60,081 bases of DNA, from positions 1 to 60,081 of the IMG/VR virus record IMGVR_UViG_3300021963_000141. One strand, given 5' to 3'. Of the stretch, positions 51,137-57,278 are shown in pieces. Position numbers and translations under genes: made by a program. How positions within the stretch are numbered: position 1 is the stretch's first letter; each line of letters begins with the position of its first letter. The notes beneath the pieces were generated by a model. That model searched no databases and had not been told where the DNA came from. It was given only the letters and a program-made list of their open reading frames with translations. This DNA is from a virus.

Positions 51137-52312
51137 TTAGCGACTCATAATAGATTTTAGTCTAGATTGCTTTGCTGCTTGCTGTGCTCTTGCTTCTGCA
51201 CCAAGTTCCTGGTGAACGTGTTTAATTTGTGCCGTCTTTTGTGCTGCTTGGCGTCTTGCAACTTGTTGACTATAAAGATTAGGCTCCATTGTAGGAGTTT
51301 GCTCTTCAATCTTTTTAACTGACTTTGCTAACTTTTTAAGTCTTTGTTTTACTGCTTTTCCACCACTACGCTTTACAATTAACTTTTCAACTTCTTTCTT
51401 AGATGGTTTTCCTTCTGGACCTTCATATCTTTGAAGAGTATAAGTCTGAACACCAGTATCACTTCTCTTGTAAGTTCCAGCAACTGCGTGAGGAGGTGTA
51501 TCTGGTCTCTTTGCCTCACAGATTTCGTAGAACTCTCTAAATGTTAGCATTTTATTTCCATATACATTATAGTTATCTGCCAACCCAATACCAGAAATAC
51601 CATATCTTCCACCAGAACCTGGAGCATATCTACCAGTTCCTGATGGAGTTCCAACACCACCAAGAGATGAACTTCCACCTCCTCTAGAAGTTGCTGGTTT
51701 AGCAGTTGGTTTTGGTTTTGGTAGTGGTTTAGTGGGTGTTGATGCTGACCTTAACACCGCCATTGGGTCATCTCCAACAGATCTCCCAGACACAGTTTGT
51801 CTAAAAAGTTTTGGACCTTTTGGTGTAGAACCTTGACCCGATGATCCTGCTGCTGCTCTCCTTTGGTCTCTAATTGAAGGAGTTAATGGAGTATTTGTTC
51901 TACTGGTTGGTCTATTTGTGGAGGGAGTTGGTCTACTTTTAATTGGTATGGGTACTTCTGCGCGAGTCAATGGAACATTCCTGTTGGCGTCTTTTTCAAA
52001 TCCTCTACGGGTTATTTCCGAGCTAGTAATACGTCCACGTTCTTGAGAAGAAATTCTTACTGGATCTCCACTTCTAGATGGAACTCCTTTTCCACCTTCC
52101 CCTCTTCTTACACTTGATTGTTGAGGATATTGATCATTTGCTCTTTGTTTAGCATTTCTTTCTAAATTATGCAAAACAGTTAAAGAAGGTTTTCCTTGAG
52201 GAAGAACACTAAAATCTCTTGTTTTGTTTATTCTTTGTCTAACAAGATCTGCCAATCTTGCAGAAGTTGCCCCCGCTTCATCAAGATTCTGATTAAATTG
52301 TTGGGTTTTCAT
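51137..52312 (-). CDS. 391-aa basic protein with two capsid-targeting-like motifs
   Basis: N-terminus M-K-T-Q-Q-F-N-Q-N-L-D-E-A-G and an internal M-L-T-F-R-E-F-Y-E-I-C-E-A-K near residue 262 both resemble the T4 capsid-targeting peptide with a terminal E-A. The first 260 residues are disordered, rich in Ser, Thr, Pro and Arg. The C-terminal 120 are structured and basic (E-V-E-K-L-I-V-K-R-S-G-G-K). Could be a fusion of two internal-protein genes, or hold a second start at the internal Met. A late box lies 20 nt upstream. Confidence 0.78.
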   Translation of the reverse strand: MKTQQFNQNLDEAGATSARLADLVRQRINKTRDFSVLPQGKPSLTVLHNLERNAKQRANDQYPQQSSVRRGEGGKGVPSRSGDPVRISSQERGRITSSEITRRGFEKDANRNVPLTRAEVPIPIKSRPTPSTNRPTSRTNTPLTPSIRDQRRAAAGSSGQGSTPKGPKLFRQTVSGRSVGDDPMAVLRSASTPTKPLPKPKPTAKPATSRGGGSSSLGGVGTPSGTGRYAPGSGGRYGISGIGLADNYNVYGNKMLTFREFYEICEAKRPDTPPHAVAGTYKRSDTGVQTYTLQRYEGPEGKPSKKEVEKLIVKRSGGKAVKQRLKKLAKSVKKIEEQTPTMEPNLYSQQVARRQAAQKTAQIKHVHQELGAEARAQQAAKQSRLKSIMSR

Positions 52313-52318
52313 TATCTC

Positions 52319-52346
52319 TTGACTTTTTGATTATTTATTGTATAAT
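52319..52346 (+). promoter_or_regulatory. sigma-70 promoter TTGACT-16-TATAAT (plus strand)
   Basis: Plus-strand -35 TTGACT (52319-52324) and -10 TATAAT (52341-52346), upstream of the 52395 gene, overlapping the divergent late box. Confidence 0.75.
52332..52339 (-). promoter_or_regulatory. late promoter box AATAAATA
   Basis: Minus-strand NATAAATA, 20 nt upstream of the 391-aa gene. Lies within the spacer of the divergent plus-strand promoter, so the two may be used at different times. Confidence 0.65.
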
Positions 52347-52394
52347 TCCACTTGAGTATTACACTCACACACCACACACATTAGGAGAATATCT

Positions 52395-52598
52395 ATGACA
52401 CCTTATGAACTTCGGTTTGAAATCTTTAAGCAAGCATATAATATGCTCAACGATCAGTTTAGTGTAGAATATGATACTGCTGTTCGTTGGAATGAAGTTG
52501 AGAAAAAAGAAGTGCCGATGGATTATCCAGAGTTTCCAACACTCAATCAAGTTCTAGAACAAGCAGAAATCATCAATGATTTTGTAAGTTCCAAATAA
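52395..52598 (+). CDS. 67-aa small protein on the plus strand
   Basis: M-T-P-Y-E-L-R-F-E-I-F-K-Q-A-Y start and P-T-L-N-Q-V-L-E-Q-A-E-I-I-N-D-F-V end match a small protein I recall from many cyanomyophages. AGGAG lies 7-8 nt before the ATG. It has its own promoter and terminator, an isolated single-gene unit against the direction of its neighbours. Function unknown. Confidence 0.82.
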   Translation: MTPYELRFEIFKQAYNMLNDQFSVEYDTAVRWNEVEKKEVPMDYPEFPTLNQVLEQAEIINDFVSSK

Positions 52599-52602
52599 AG
52601 TT

Positions 52603-52629
52603 AAAGGAGGGTTTTATCCCTCCTTTTTT
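52603..52629. terminator. strong terminator between converging genes
   Basis: Nine-bp stem AAAGGAGGG / CCCTCCTTT with a TTTTAT loop and a following T run on the plus strand; it also ends the minus-strand chain whose last gene stops at 52631. Confidence 0.9.
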
Positions 52630-52630
52630 A

Positions 52631-52894
52631 TTATTCAAACTCAAAAGATCTATTTGATACTTTCATTGGTGGAGTTTGATATTCGGGAGTAGAGGATTCT
52701 ACAAATACTTCAATTTTAGTCTCATCATTCCAATGTCTAATTACACCAGCAACAATGAAAGCATTAGTAATTAGATAAGTTGCAAAGATGAATGTGCGAA
52801 TGATTGCTACTTTATCCGATTCTTTATCACATTTACTTGCTTTCTCACCCAAAGACTTTGCCCACCAACGCCATAATGTAGTTTTCTTTTTCAT
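52631..52894 (-). CDS. 87-aa membrane protein
   Basis: M-K-K-K-T-T-L-W-R-W-W-A-K-S-L-G-E start, one transmembrane helix near 30-50 (I-F-A-T-Y-L-I-T-N-A-F-I-V-A-G-V-I), then a polar tail. Familiar to me as a cyanomyophage small protein. Overlaps the upstream gene by 4 nt. Confidence 0.75.
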   Translation of the reverse strand: MKKKTTLWRWWAKSLGEKASKCDKESDKVAIIRTFIFATYLITNAFIVAGVIRHWNDETKIEVFVESSTPEYQTPPMKVSNRSFEFE

Positions 52895-53097
52895 ACTGCA
52901 GATGATTTTTTGTTTGCTTTTGCTTGTTGCATTCCAGGTCCAAAACCAGTTTTGGGGTCAATAAGAAATCTTTGTGGTGCTGGATTGTAAGAACCATCAG
53001 ATTTGCGTAATGGGGGCATTACTCTGAAAGGTTGAACAGATTGAATTACATTCCTTGCATCTGTTGCTTCACGAATAAACTGTGAGAATGTTTTCAC
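52891..53097 (-). CDS. 68-aa protein with capsid-targeting-like N-terminus, GTG start
   Basis: Begins (GTG) M-K-T-F-S-Q-F-I-R-E-A-T, the closest match in the window to T4's M-K-T-Y-Q-E-F-I-A-E-A. The GTG overlaps the previous TAG stop. The body is basic and Pro-rich (V-M-P-P-L-R-K-S, P-A-P-Q-R-F-L-I-D-P-K). A GATAAATA box lies 28 nt upstream. Candidate internal head protein. Confidence 0.72.
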   Translation of the reverse strand: MKTFSQFIREATDARNVIQSVQPFRVMPPLRKSDGSYNPAPQRFLIDPKTGFGPGMQQAKANKKSSAV

Positions 53098-53351
53098 TAT
53101 TTCTCTTGAATAATTGTCTCAGAATATTTATCTTCCCTATACCCCACATACTCCAATTCTTTCCACTGCTCGCGATAACACAATACCAATGATCTTTCTT
53201 TTTTATGAATGGGACAGGCACGATAGTTTTCTTTATCTTTAGGACGAACACGAAACTCAATGGTAATGTATTCTTTTTCCTTAAAATAAACCCAACCTTC
53301 AACACCTTTAGTCCATTTTACATAATCATTGATTTGTGGTTCGTAGGTCAT
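53097..53351 (-). CDS. 84-aa conserved small protein
   Basis: Q-I-N-D-Y-V-K-W-T-K-G-V-E-G-W-V-Y-F near residues 6-23 is a motif I recall from cyanomyophages; C-P-I-H-K-K-E-R and C-Y-R-E-Q-W-K-E-L follow. SH3-like beta pattern. Function unknown. Confidence 0.78.
   Translation of the reverse strand: MTYEPQINDYVKWTKGVEGWVYFKEKEYITIEFRVRPKDKENYRACPIHKKERSLVLCYREQWKELEYVGYREDKYSETIIQEK
53125..53132 (-). promoter_or_regulatory. late promoter box GATAAATA
   Basis: Minus-strand NATAAATA within the 3' end of 53097-53351, 28 nt upstream of the GTG start at 53097. Confidence 0.55.
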
Positions 53352-53629
53352 ACAAAAAACGCATCTAGAGGAGATTGTTTAATAGGCATTGCGGTGTAGT
53401 TTCGCGTGTCCGTGATATTTACACGAGCACCGATGGTTTTACTATTGATGGGGGCGAAGTATTCTCTGGTCTTGGACTTGTAGAATCCCCAGATGGTTTT
53501 TGTTGCAGCACCATTATTGTAATCAAACTTGCGATGGCAATGCAACCATATAGCAATAACTCCGCGCTTAAACTCTTCGAACTCATAAGAATACCCCTTT
53601 GGTGCTTTGTGTGGAAACTCAGCAATCAT
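53348..53629 (-). CDS. 93-aa conserved small protein
   Basis: ATG at 53627-53629 chosen (M-I-A-E-F-P-H-K-A-P-K-G-Y-S-Y-E-F); the longer upstream frame overlaps a better coiled-coil gene. K-T-I-W-G-F-Y and Y-F-A-P-I-N-S-K-T segments give an alternating beta pattern. Overlaps the upstream gene by 11 nt. Unknown role. Confidence 0.72.
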   Translation of the reverse strand: MIAEFPHKAPKGYSYEFEEFKRGVIAIWLHCHRKFDYNNGAATKTIWGFYKSKTREYFAPINSKTIGARVNITDTRNYTAMPIKQSPLDAFFV

Positions 53630-53786
53630 AGAACTTGTCTCGCGACATATACTCAATTTGTTTCTGCAGTTGTGAGATTTCGTGTTCTTGTTCTGCAATT
53701 TTCTTTTGCAGTTGTTCAACTCGTTCTTGATACTGTTTCTTCAAATCAGACACCATTTGATTGGTGTGAGCAACGTGGTGAGTCAT
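53619..53786 (-). CDS. 55-aa coiled-coil protein
   Basis: M-T-H-H-V-A-H-T-N-Q-M-V start, then heptads of Leu, Val and Ile with Gln, Glu and Lys (R-V-E-Q-L-Q-K-K-I-A-E-Q-E-H-E-I). Ends Y-D-C. The reading overlaps both neighbours. May form a homo-oligomer or scaffold. Confidence 0.68.
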   Translation of the reverse strand: MTHHVAHTNQMVSDLKKQYQERVEQLQKKIAEQEHEISQLQKQIEYMSRDKFYDC

Positions 53787-54016
53787 CAGGTTGTAAATGA
53801 TTCGACAATTCGGGACTCTTCTTCTCCCACAAGTGCAAAACGTGGAGCAGCAACTACTCTCTCCATAATTTTACTTTCATATCGGTCATCATAGTCATCT
53901 GAGTCTCGCAAAATATCGTGACACTCAACATCATTTTCAGCAATAACATTGATTACCCCACCATATTCGGAAGAAGGAAAAGGAACCCAATAGTCAACGA
54001 TGTACAGATGCTTCAT
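53786..54016 (-). CDS. 76-aa conserved small protein
   Basis: M-K-H-L-Y-I-V-D-Y-W-V-P-F-P-S-S-E-Y-G-G start, which I recognise from cyanomyophage genomes; acidic middle, ends V-E-S-F-T-T. ATGA overlap with the next gene. Function unknown. Confidence 0.78.
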   Translation of the reverse strand: MKHLYIVDYWVPFPSSEYGGVINVIAENDVECHDILRDSDDYDDRYESKIMERVVAAPRFALVGEEESRIVESFTT

Positions 54017-54042
54017 TTGTCTTTGTAAATTACCTCTTAAGT

Positions 54043-54150
54043 TTAGTCGTTTGTGTCGCCTTCGTCAAGTATATTTTGGTCAGCAGCAAAGATAAATGCT
54101 GCGCCGATTGTGAGTAGAGAACCCAGTCCCATTCCAAGTAGAAAAGTCAT
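54043..54150 (-). CDS. 35-aa single-pass membrane peptide
   Basis: M-T-F-L-L-G-M-G-L-G-S-L-L-T-I-G-A-A-F helix followed by an acidic tail (D-E-G-D-T-N-D). The ATG overlaps the upstream stop. Found by reading between annotated frames. Confidence 0.65.
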   Translation of the reverse strand: MTFLLGMGLGSLLTIGAAFIFAADQNILDEGDTND

Positions 54151-54287
54151 CAATAAAACTCCGCAAGATAATAGTCAACAGGGATTTCAAGTTTTGCTGC
54201 TTCGCGTTCAACTTCTTTCCAGAACTCTTCTGCTACTTTATCCATTTCTGCTTGTTTAATAAGGTCTCGGAGTCGTTTTGGAATCAT
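54150..54287 (-). CDS. 45-aa helical small protein
   Basis: M-I-P-K-R-L-R-D-L-I-K-Q-A-E-M start, E-E-F-W-K-E-V-E-R-E-A, ends Y-L-A-E-F-Y. Overlapping start/stop on both sides. Similar to a cyanomyophage small protein in my recollection. Confidence 0.68.
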   Translation of the reverse strand: MIPKRLRDLIKQAEMDKVAEEFWKEVEREAAKLEIPVDYYLAEFY

Positions 54288-54409
54288 TTGGATTTCTCCT
54301 TGAGTTGTGCTTCTTCGCGTGGATATATTACCTTAAGGTAATATAGCATAATTGTGGACACAAATGCAACTAAAGTAGTGTAGATTGCAAAGGCAAGTCC
54401 TATACTCAT
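54284..54409 (-). CDS. 41-aa single-pass membrane protein
   Basis: M-S-I-G-L-A-F-A-I-Y-T-T-L-V-A-F-V-S helix then a charged tail (P-R-E-E-A-Q-L-K-E-K). Overlaps both neighbours; no function known. Confidence 0.65.
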   Translation of the reverse strand: MSIGLAFAIYTTLVAFVSTIMLYYLKVIYPREEAQLKEKSK

Positions 54410-54540
54410 CTCATTTGTTGGATTGCTTGTTCACGATAGTATGCCTTATGAAGAGCATCGTCACGTTTGATGAGAAATGCGTTCCATCCAAGAATTGCAA
54501 TAAAAGCAAGAAAAATGTAACTGATTTGTTTGGAAGTCAT
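54406..54540 (-). CDS. 44-aa membrane protein
   Basis: M-T-S-K-Q-I-S-Y-I-F-L-A-F-I-A-I-L-G-W helix, then K-R-D-D-A-L-H-K-A-Y-Y-R. Third of three consecutive tiny membrane proteins in the repeat-16 chain. Confidence 0.65.
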   Translation of the reverse strand: MTSKQISYIFLAFIAILGWNAFLIKRDDALHKAYYREQAIQQMR

Positions 54541-54953
54541 ACTGCAAGTGCTGCGGAGGGAATTTCAACGATTTCGGGAAGTTTGCTATCATCAAACTGA
54601 TTCATATTATAGCATACCCACTCACCACTGCGGAATACATAGGCATACTCTTCGCTGTTGTCAGGCAGCAGATACTCACAGAGGTCAGCATCAAGACGCG
54701 GGGGGCAATCTTCACCACGAGCAGAGTAATACTCAGGACCATAACCAAGGTCAGGGCGAACACTACCCCAGGAAGATTCAGTCCAGCAGGAACTCATATC
54801 ACCACCATCAATCAGTTCTTCAGCAAGAGAACATGCATTGTAGTGAGTGTTCAGAATACGACCCAACCATTCAGGATATCCATCCCAGTGGTGGTACACA
54901 GAGAGTACAGAACCGTTCTTCAGTTCAATACCGATTCGTGCTCGGGTTGCCAT
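54537..54953 (-). CDS. 138-aa conserved phage protein (first gene after repeat 16)
   Basis: M-A-T-R-A-R-I-G-I-E-L-K-N-G-S-V-L start, Y-H-H-W-D-G-Y-P-E-W-L-G near 20-31 and G-Y-G-P-E-Y-Y-S-A-R-G-E-D-C-P-P. A familiar, strongly conserved cyanomyophage family without assigned function to my knowledge. It heads a chain of 11 tightly packed genes ending at the 52.6-kb terminator. Confidence 0.82.
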   Translation of the reverse strand: MATRARIGIELKNGSVLSVYHHWDGYPEWLGRILNTHYNACSLAEELIDGGDMSSCWTESSWGSVRPDLGYGPEYYSARGEDCPPRLDADLCEYLLPDNSEEYAYVFRSGEWVCYNMNQFDDSKLPEIVEIPSAALAV

Positions 54954-54969
54954 TTCAAGTTTGTCGCTT

Positions 54970-55006
54970 ACATTACTAAAACACTTTAGAGGTGAGTAAC
55001 TTTAAT
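54970..55006 (-). repeat. 37-bp intergenic element, copy 16 (outlier)
   Basis: AAAACA, TTTAGAGG, ACATTACT variant, 6.2 kb from the nearest other copy. Supplies the stop of the Dam-type gene; 16 nt upstream of the 54953 start. Confidence 0.95.
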
Positions 55007-55820
55007 AGACCGCAATCAGTTCGCTTGCTTTCTTCCTACTGCCACCTTTTGCGGCAATAGTTCTTGTTACTTGAATAGGATAGATAGTAGCATTTTTATA
55101 GAGTTCTCTTGTGATAGGAACATCGTGATTTGATACAATCACTTTTATACCTTTTGATGCAAGAGACTCTGCAAGTTGTACTAATTGTTCTTGTTGCACG
55201 TCAGTGAATCCATCAGTTGCATAACTTGTGAAGTTTGCAGTATCTGATGCAGGAACATATGGTGGATCAAAGTAAACAACATCACCTGCTTCCAAGTCTT
55301 CATAGAGAGATGGATCTTCGAATGAAAGTGATGTAAATCTTACCAGTTGTTTGGATAAGAAATACATCCTGAAGTTCATCATTTCTTCAGATGGGCAAGA
55401 TGGTTTGTCATACTTACCAAAGGGAACATTAAATCCACCTTTGCTATTGTATCTTGACAAACCATTAAAGCAGTGACGATTCAAGTAAATGAACAATCGT
55501 GCCCTTTCTGTAGTGTCTGTTGCCTGATTAAAGTGCTCTCGCAACTCTAAATATGCTTCTTTGGTATTATTTTCGGAGATGAATAGTTCTTCACAATATT
55601 GAATGAAACTATCATCGTTTGGATCTACAAGATTTTGATAGATTGCAACCAAATCCTTATTCACATCGTTCAGAATGTATTGCTGTGCTGGTGTATTCAA
55701 TGCAACAGCAAGACTACCACCAAAGGGTTCACAATAACGCTTTGGATAACCAATGTGGGGAATAAGATGGGGCAGGACTCTTGTTTTATTACCAGCCCAT
55801 TTTAAGAAAGTTTTGTTCAT
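55002..55820 (-). CDS. D12-class adenine-N6 DNA methyltransferase (Dam-type)
   Basis: 272 aa from the chosen ATG at 55820, which lies after a terminator; an in-frame upstream start would run through that hairpin. F-L-K-W-A-G-N-K-T-R near 4-13 is motif X/I, Y-C-E-P-F-G-G-S near 28-35, and Y-F-D-P-P-Y-V near 180 is motif IV. This is the D12/Dam family layout, whose members methylate adenine in GATC. May protect phage DNA or regulate timing. Its stop codon is provided by repeat 16. Confidence 0.9.
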   Translation of the reverse strand: MNKTFLKWAGNKTRVLPHLIPHIGYPKRYCEPFGGSLAVALNTPAQQYILNDVNKDLVAIYQNLVDPNDDSFIQYCEELFISENNTKEAYLELREHFNQATDTTERARLFIYLNRHCFNGLSRYNSKGGFNVPFGKYDKPSCPSEEMMNFRMYFLSKQLVRFTSLSFEDPSLYEDLEAGDVVYFDPPYVPASDTANFTSYATDGFTDVQQEQLVQLAESLASKGIKVIVSNHDVPITRELYKNATIYPIQVTRTIAAKGGSRKKASELIAVY

Positions 55821-55826
55821 TGGATA

Positions 55827-55854
55827 AGTATAACATAAAAAAGAGGGTTGACAA
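55827..55854 (-). promoter_or_regulatory. promoter TTGTCA-16-TATACT embedded in a terminator
   Basis: Minus-strand -35 TTGTCA (55849-55854) lies in the terminator loop and -10 TATACT (55827-55832) just after the U tract; initiation would be at or next to the methylase ATG. Resembles the promoter/stem-loop cassettes known between genes of T4-type phages. Confidence 0.5.
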
Positions 55855-55860
55855 CCCTCT
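55842..55860 (-). terminator. terminator before the Dam-type gene
   Basis: Perfect palindrome AGAGGGTTG-A-CAACCCTCT followed on the minus strand by TTTTT. It lies 6 nt past the stop of 55867-56031. Confidence 0.88.
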
Positions 55861-55866
55861 AGAAAT

Positions 55867-56031
55867 TCAACCACCTTTTTCTCTCAAACTTCGTACAAGA
55901 TATTCGGTGAATTCTTCCATTTTTTCAGGAACTACAGCAGCAGGGCGTTGATTGATTACATTTTTAAGTGCAGTCATCTCATTAAACTCTTCATCTGTCA
56001 GATTGTTGTTTCCTTTTGAAGGAAGTGTCAT
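55867..56031 (-). CDS. 54-aa conserved small protein
   Basis: M-T-L-P-S-K-G-N-N-N-L-T-D-E-E-F start and E-E-F-T-E-Y-L-V-R-S-L-R-E-K-G-G end, recognised from cyanomyophages. GGGAG lies about 8 nt before the ATG. Followed by a terminator, so it closes its unit. Confidence 0.78.
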   Translation of the reverse strand: MTLPSKGNNNLTDEEFNEMTALKNVINQRPAAVVPEKMEEFTEYLVRSLREKGG

Positions 56032-56052
56032 AGGTTTACTCCCGAATACTAT

Positions 56053-56068
56053 GATATGTTAGCATATC
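56053..56068. other. palindrome GATATG-TTAG-CATATC upstream of the 54-aa gene
   Basis: Six-bp inverted repeat 22 nt upstream of the ATG at 56031, in an AT-rich 89-nt gap between genes. Could be a small operator or mRNA hairpin. Confidence 0.3.
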
Positions 56069-56120
56069 CTTATAAAATATCTAGGTACTTAACAATCTCT
56101 TTGGGATTGCTTTACAGTTC

Positions 56121-56351
56121 TTAATCTTCATCATTGAAGAAAGAACCAAAAGAACCTCTACTTCCTGGATTACGAGTATCCAACATATCCATAAGTTCTT
56201 CAAACTTTTTGCATTGTTCAATACTCAACAAAATTTTAGAGAGTTGTTGAACTACTGTTGCCTTCTCATTGATTGCTGCAGATTTAATTGCAGCACGAAG
56301 GTGTGACTCTGCCTCTAAAAGGTTGTCTAGTGTTTGCTTACTCAGGGTCAT
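56121..56351 (-). CDS. 76-aa helical small protein
   Basis: M-T-L-S-K-Q-T-L-D-N-L-L-E-A-E-S-H-L-R start, two helices, then a flexible acidic tail (G-S-F-G-S-F-F-N-D-E-D). Overlaps the upstream gene by 14 nt. Cyanomyophage-type small protein of unknown function. Confidence 0.75.
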   Translation of the reverse strand: MTLSKQTLDNLLEAESHLRAAIKSAAINEKATVVQQLSKILLSIEQCKKFEELMDMLDTRNPGSRGSFGSFFNDED

Positions 56352-56988
56352 TTACTTTCCTCATTTCAAAACTACCGTCATTACGATCAATCCATTCTAC
56401 AGTATCACCTTCTTTAAGTCCAGCAACTTCAAGCAAATCATCAGGCAATTCAATATAACAATCACCAGTCAGGCCATCAACTTGAACAGGAAGTTGCCAC
56501 TTTACCACTTTATCTTTTCTTGGTGGAAATTCTTGATTAAACTTATCGTCGCTCATAGTTTGCCAACCGACATAAGACTGATTAGGGGGAAGTTCAACAG
56601 AAGAATTATAATATTCTGCTTCCCTCAAATTGTATTCTACTTCATTATCACTATTCCAAAAATCATTCCAAGCACCTTGACATTCTGGAGAAGGATCATC
56701 TTTATCACATTTTAGAATAGTATCTTCTTGACACGCAGAACTTACGCCTTCATAATATTGCTTTTCTTTTATCACTTCCTCATATGTCCAACCACCATTA
56801 CCATTCAAAAGTCCAAGAAGTTCATCTGCACGACTTACTTGGTCTTTATGATGATAATAACTTTCTTTAACCACACTTACAATCACATCATAGATTTCCT
56901 GTGGCGTTGCATCAGAAGATGAAATTGCATCGTTCATCCAATTCTCTAGGTTTTCAAGAGAATACTTTTTGTAATCAAAGTCAGTCAT
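56338..56988 (-). CDS. 216-aa protein with AbrB-like C-terminal domain
   Basis: Start at M-T-D-F-D-Y-K-K-Y-S-L-E-N-L-E-N-W (56988), just after the overlap with the upstream gene. N-terminal helical domain (about 1-75). The C-terminal about 50 residues (L-P-V-Q-V-D-G ... I-E-L-P-D-D-L-L-E-V-A-G-L-K-E-G-D-T-V-E-W) match the swapped-hairpin AbrB/SpoVT fold, usually DNA-binding. A candidate phage transcription regulator. Confidence 0.72.
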   Translation of the reverse strand: MTDFDYKKYSLENLENWMNDAISSSDATPQEIYDVIVSVVKESYYHHKDQVSRADELLGLLNGNGGWTYEEVIKEKQYYEGVSSACQEDTILKCDKDDPSPECQGAWNDFWNSDNEVEYNLREAEYYNSSVELPPNQSYVGWQTMSDDKFNQEFPPRKDKVVKWQLPVQVDGLTGDCYIELPDDLLEVAGLKEGDTVEWIDRNDGSFEMRKVNDPE

Positions 56989-57187
56989 TTCTTGGTTTAG
57001 GTTTAGAGCAATCGTGGCAATAGTAAGAGAAACCATCGCGGAAGTATTTTACCACCTGATAGTGGTCTTTGTCAAGTGGTTTCTCAACTCCGCACTTATC
57101 ACAAATCCTTGTCTTTCTTGATGGACTTTCGGATACGCTTGAGTTCTTTGAGTTCCATCTTAATATTTTTGTAAGCAGCGTCAGCAT
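56981..57187 (-). CDS. small zinc-ribbon protein, start uncertain
   Basis: Conserved part begins R-I-C-D-K-C-G-V-E-K-P-L-D-K-D-H-Y-Q and ends with Y-Y-C-H-D-C-S; the Cys pairs form a likely zinc ribbon. The only ATG in frame (57187) overlaps the upstream gene by 89 nt, so the true start may be a rare codon near 57107. Functional class unknown. Confidence 0.6.
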   Translation of the reverse strand: MLTLLTKILRWNSKNSSVSESPSRKTRICDKCGVEKPLDKDHYQVVKYFRDGFSYYCHDCSKPKPRND

Positions 57188-57278
57188 CTAATTTGCCTCC
57201 CATTTCCATTGCAATGATAACATCAACTCGTGTACCAAAGTGTGCAAGTGCTTTTTCAAAGTTGTCTAATTCATACAT
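57099..57278 (-). CDS. 59-aa helical protein
   Basis: Start M-Y-E-L-D-N-F-E-K-A-L-A-H-F-G chosen at 57278 because it overlaps the previous stop as ATGA. Ends with a very basic helix (L-K-R-I-R-K-S-I-K-K-D-K-D-L). Confidence 0.7.
   Translation of the reverse strand: MYELDNFEKALAHFGTRVDVIIAMEMGGKLDADAAYKNIKMELKELKRIRKSIKKDKDL

Noticed and set aside
36482-55006. CRISPR array (regularly recurring short repeat)
   Set aside because: The intervals between copies are 0.2-6 kb and full of genes, not uniform short spacers, and no cas genes are present.
36482-55006. The AGGTGAGTAA block as an intron 5' splice site
   Set aside because: It matches the eukaryotic splice consensus by chance; there is no spliceosome in this context and no interrupted gene.
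36482-55006. 37-bp elements as transposon ends or a MITE
   Set aside because: No terminal inverted repeats, no target-site duplications and no transposase nearby.
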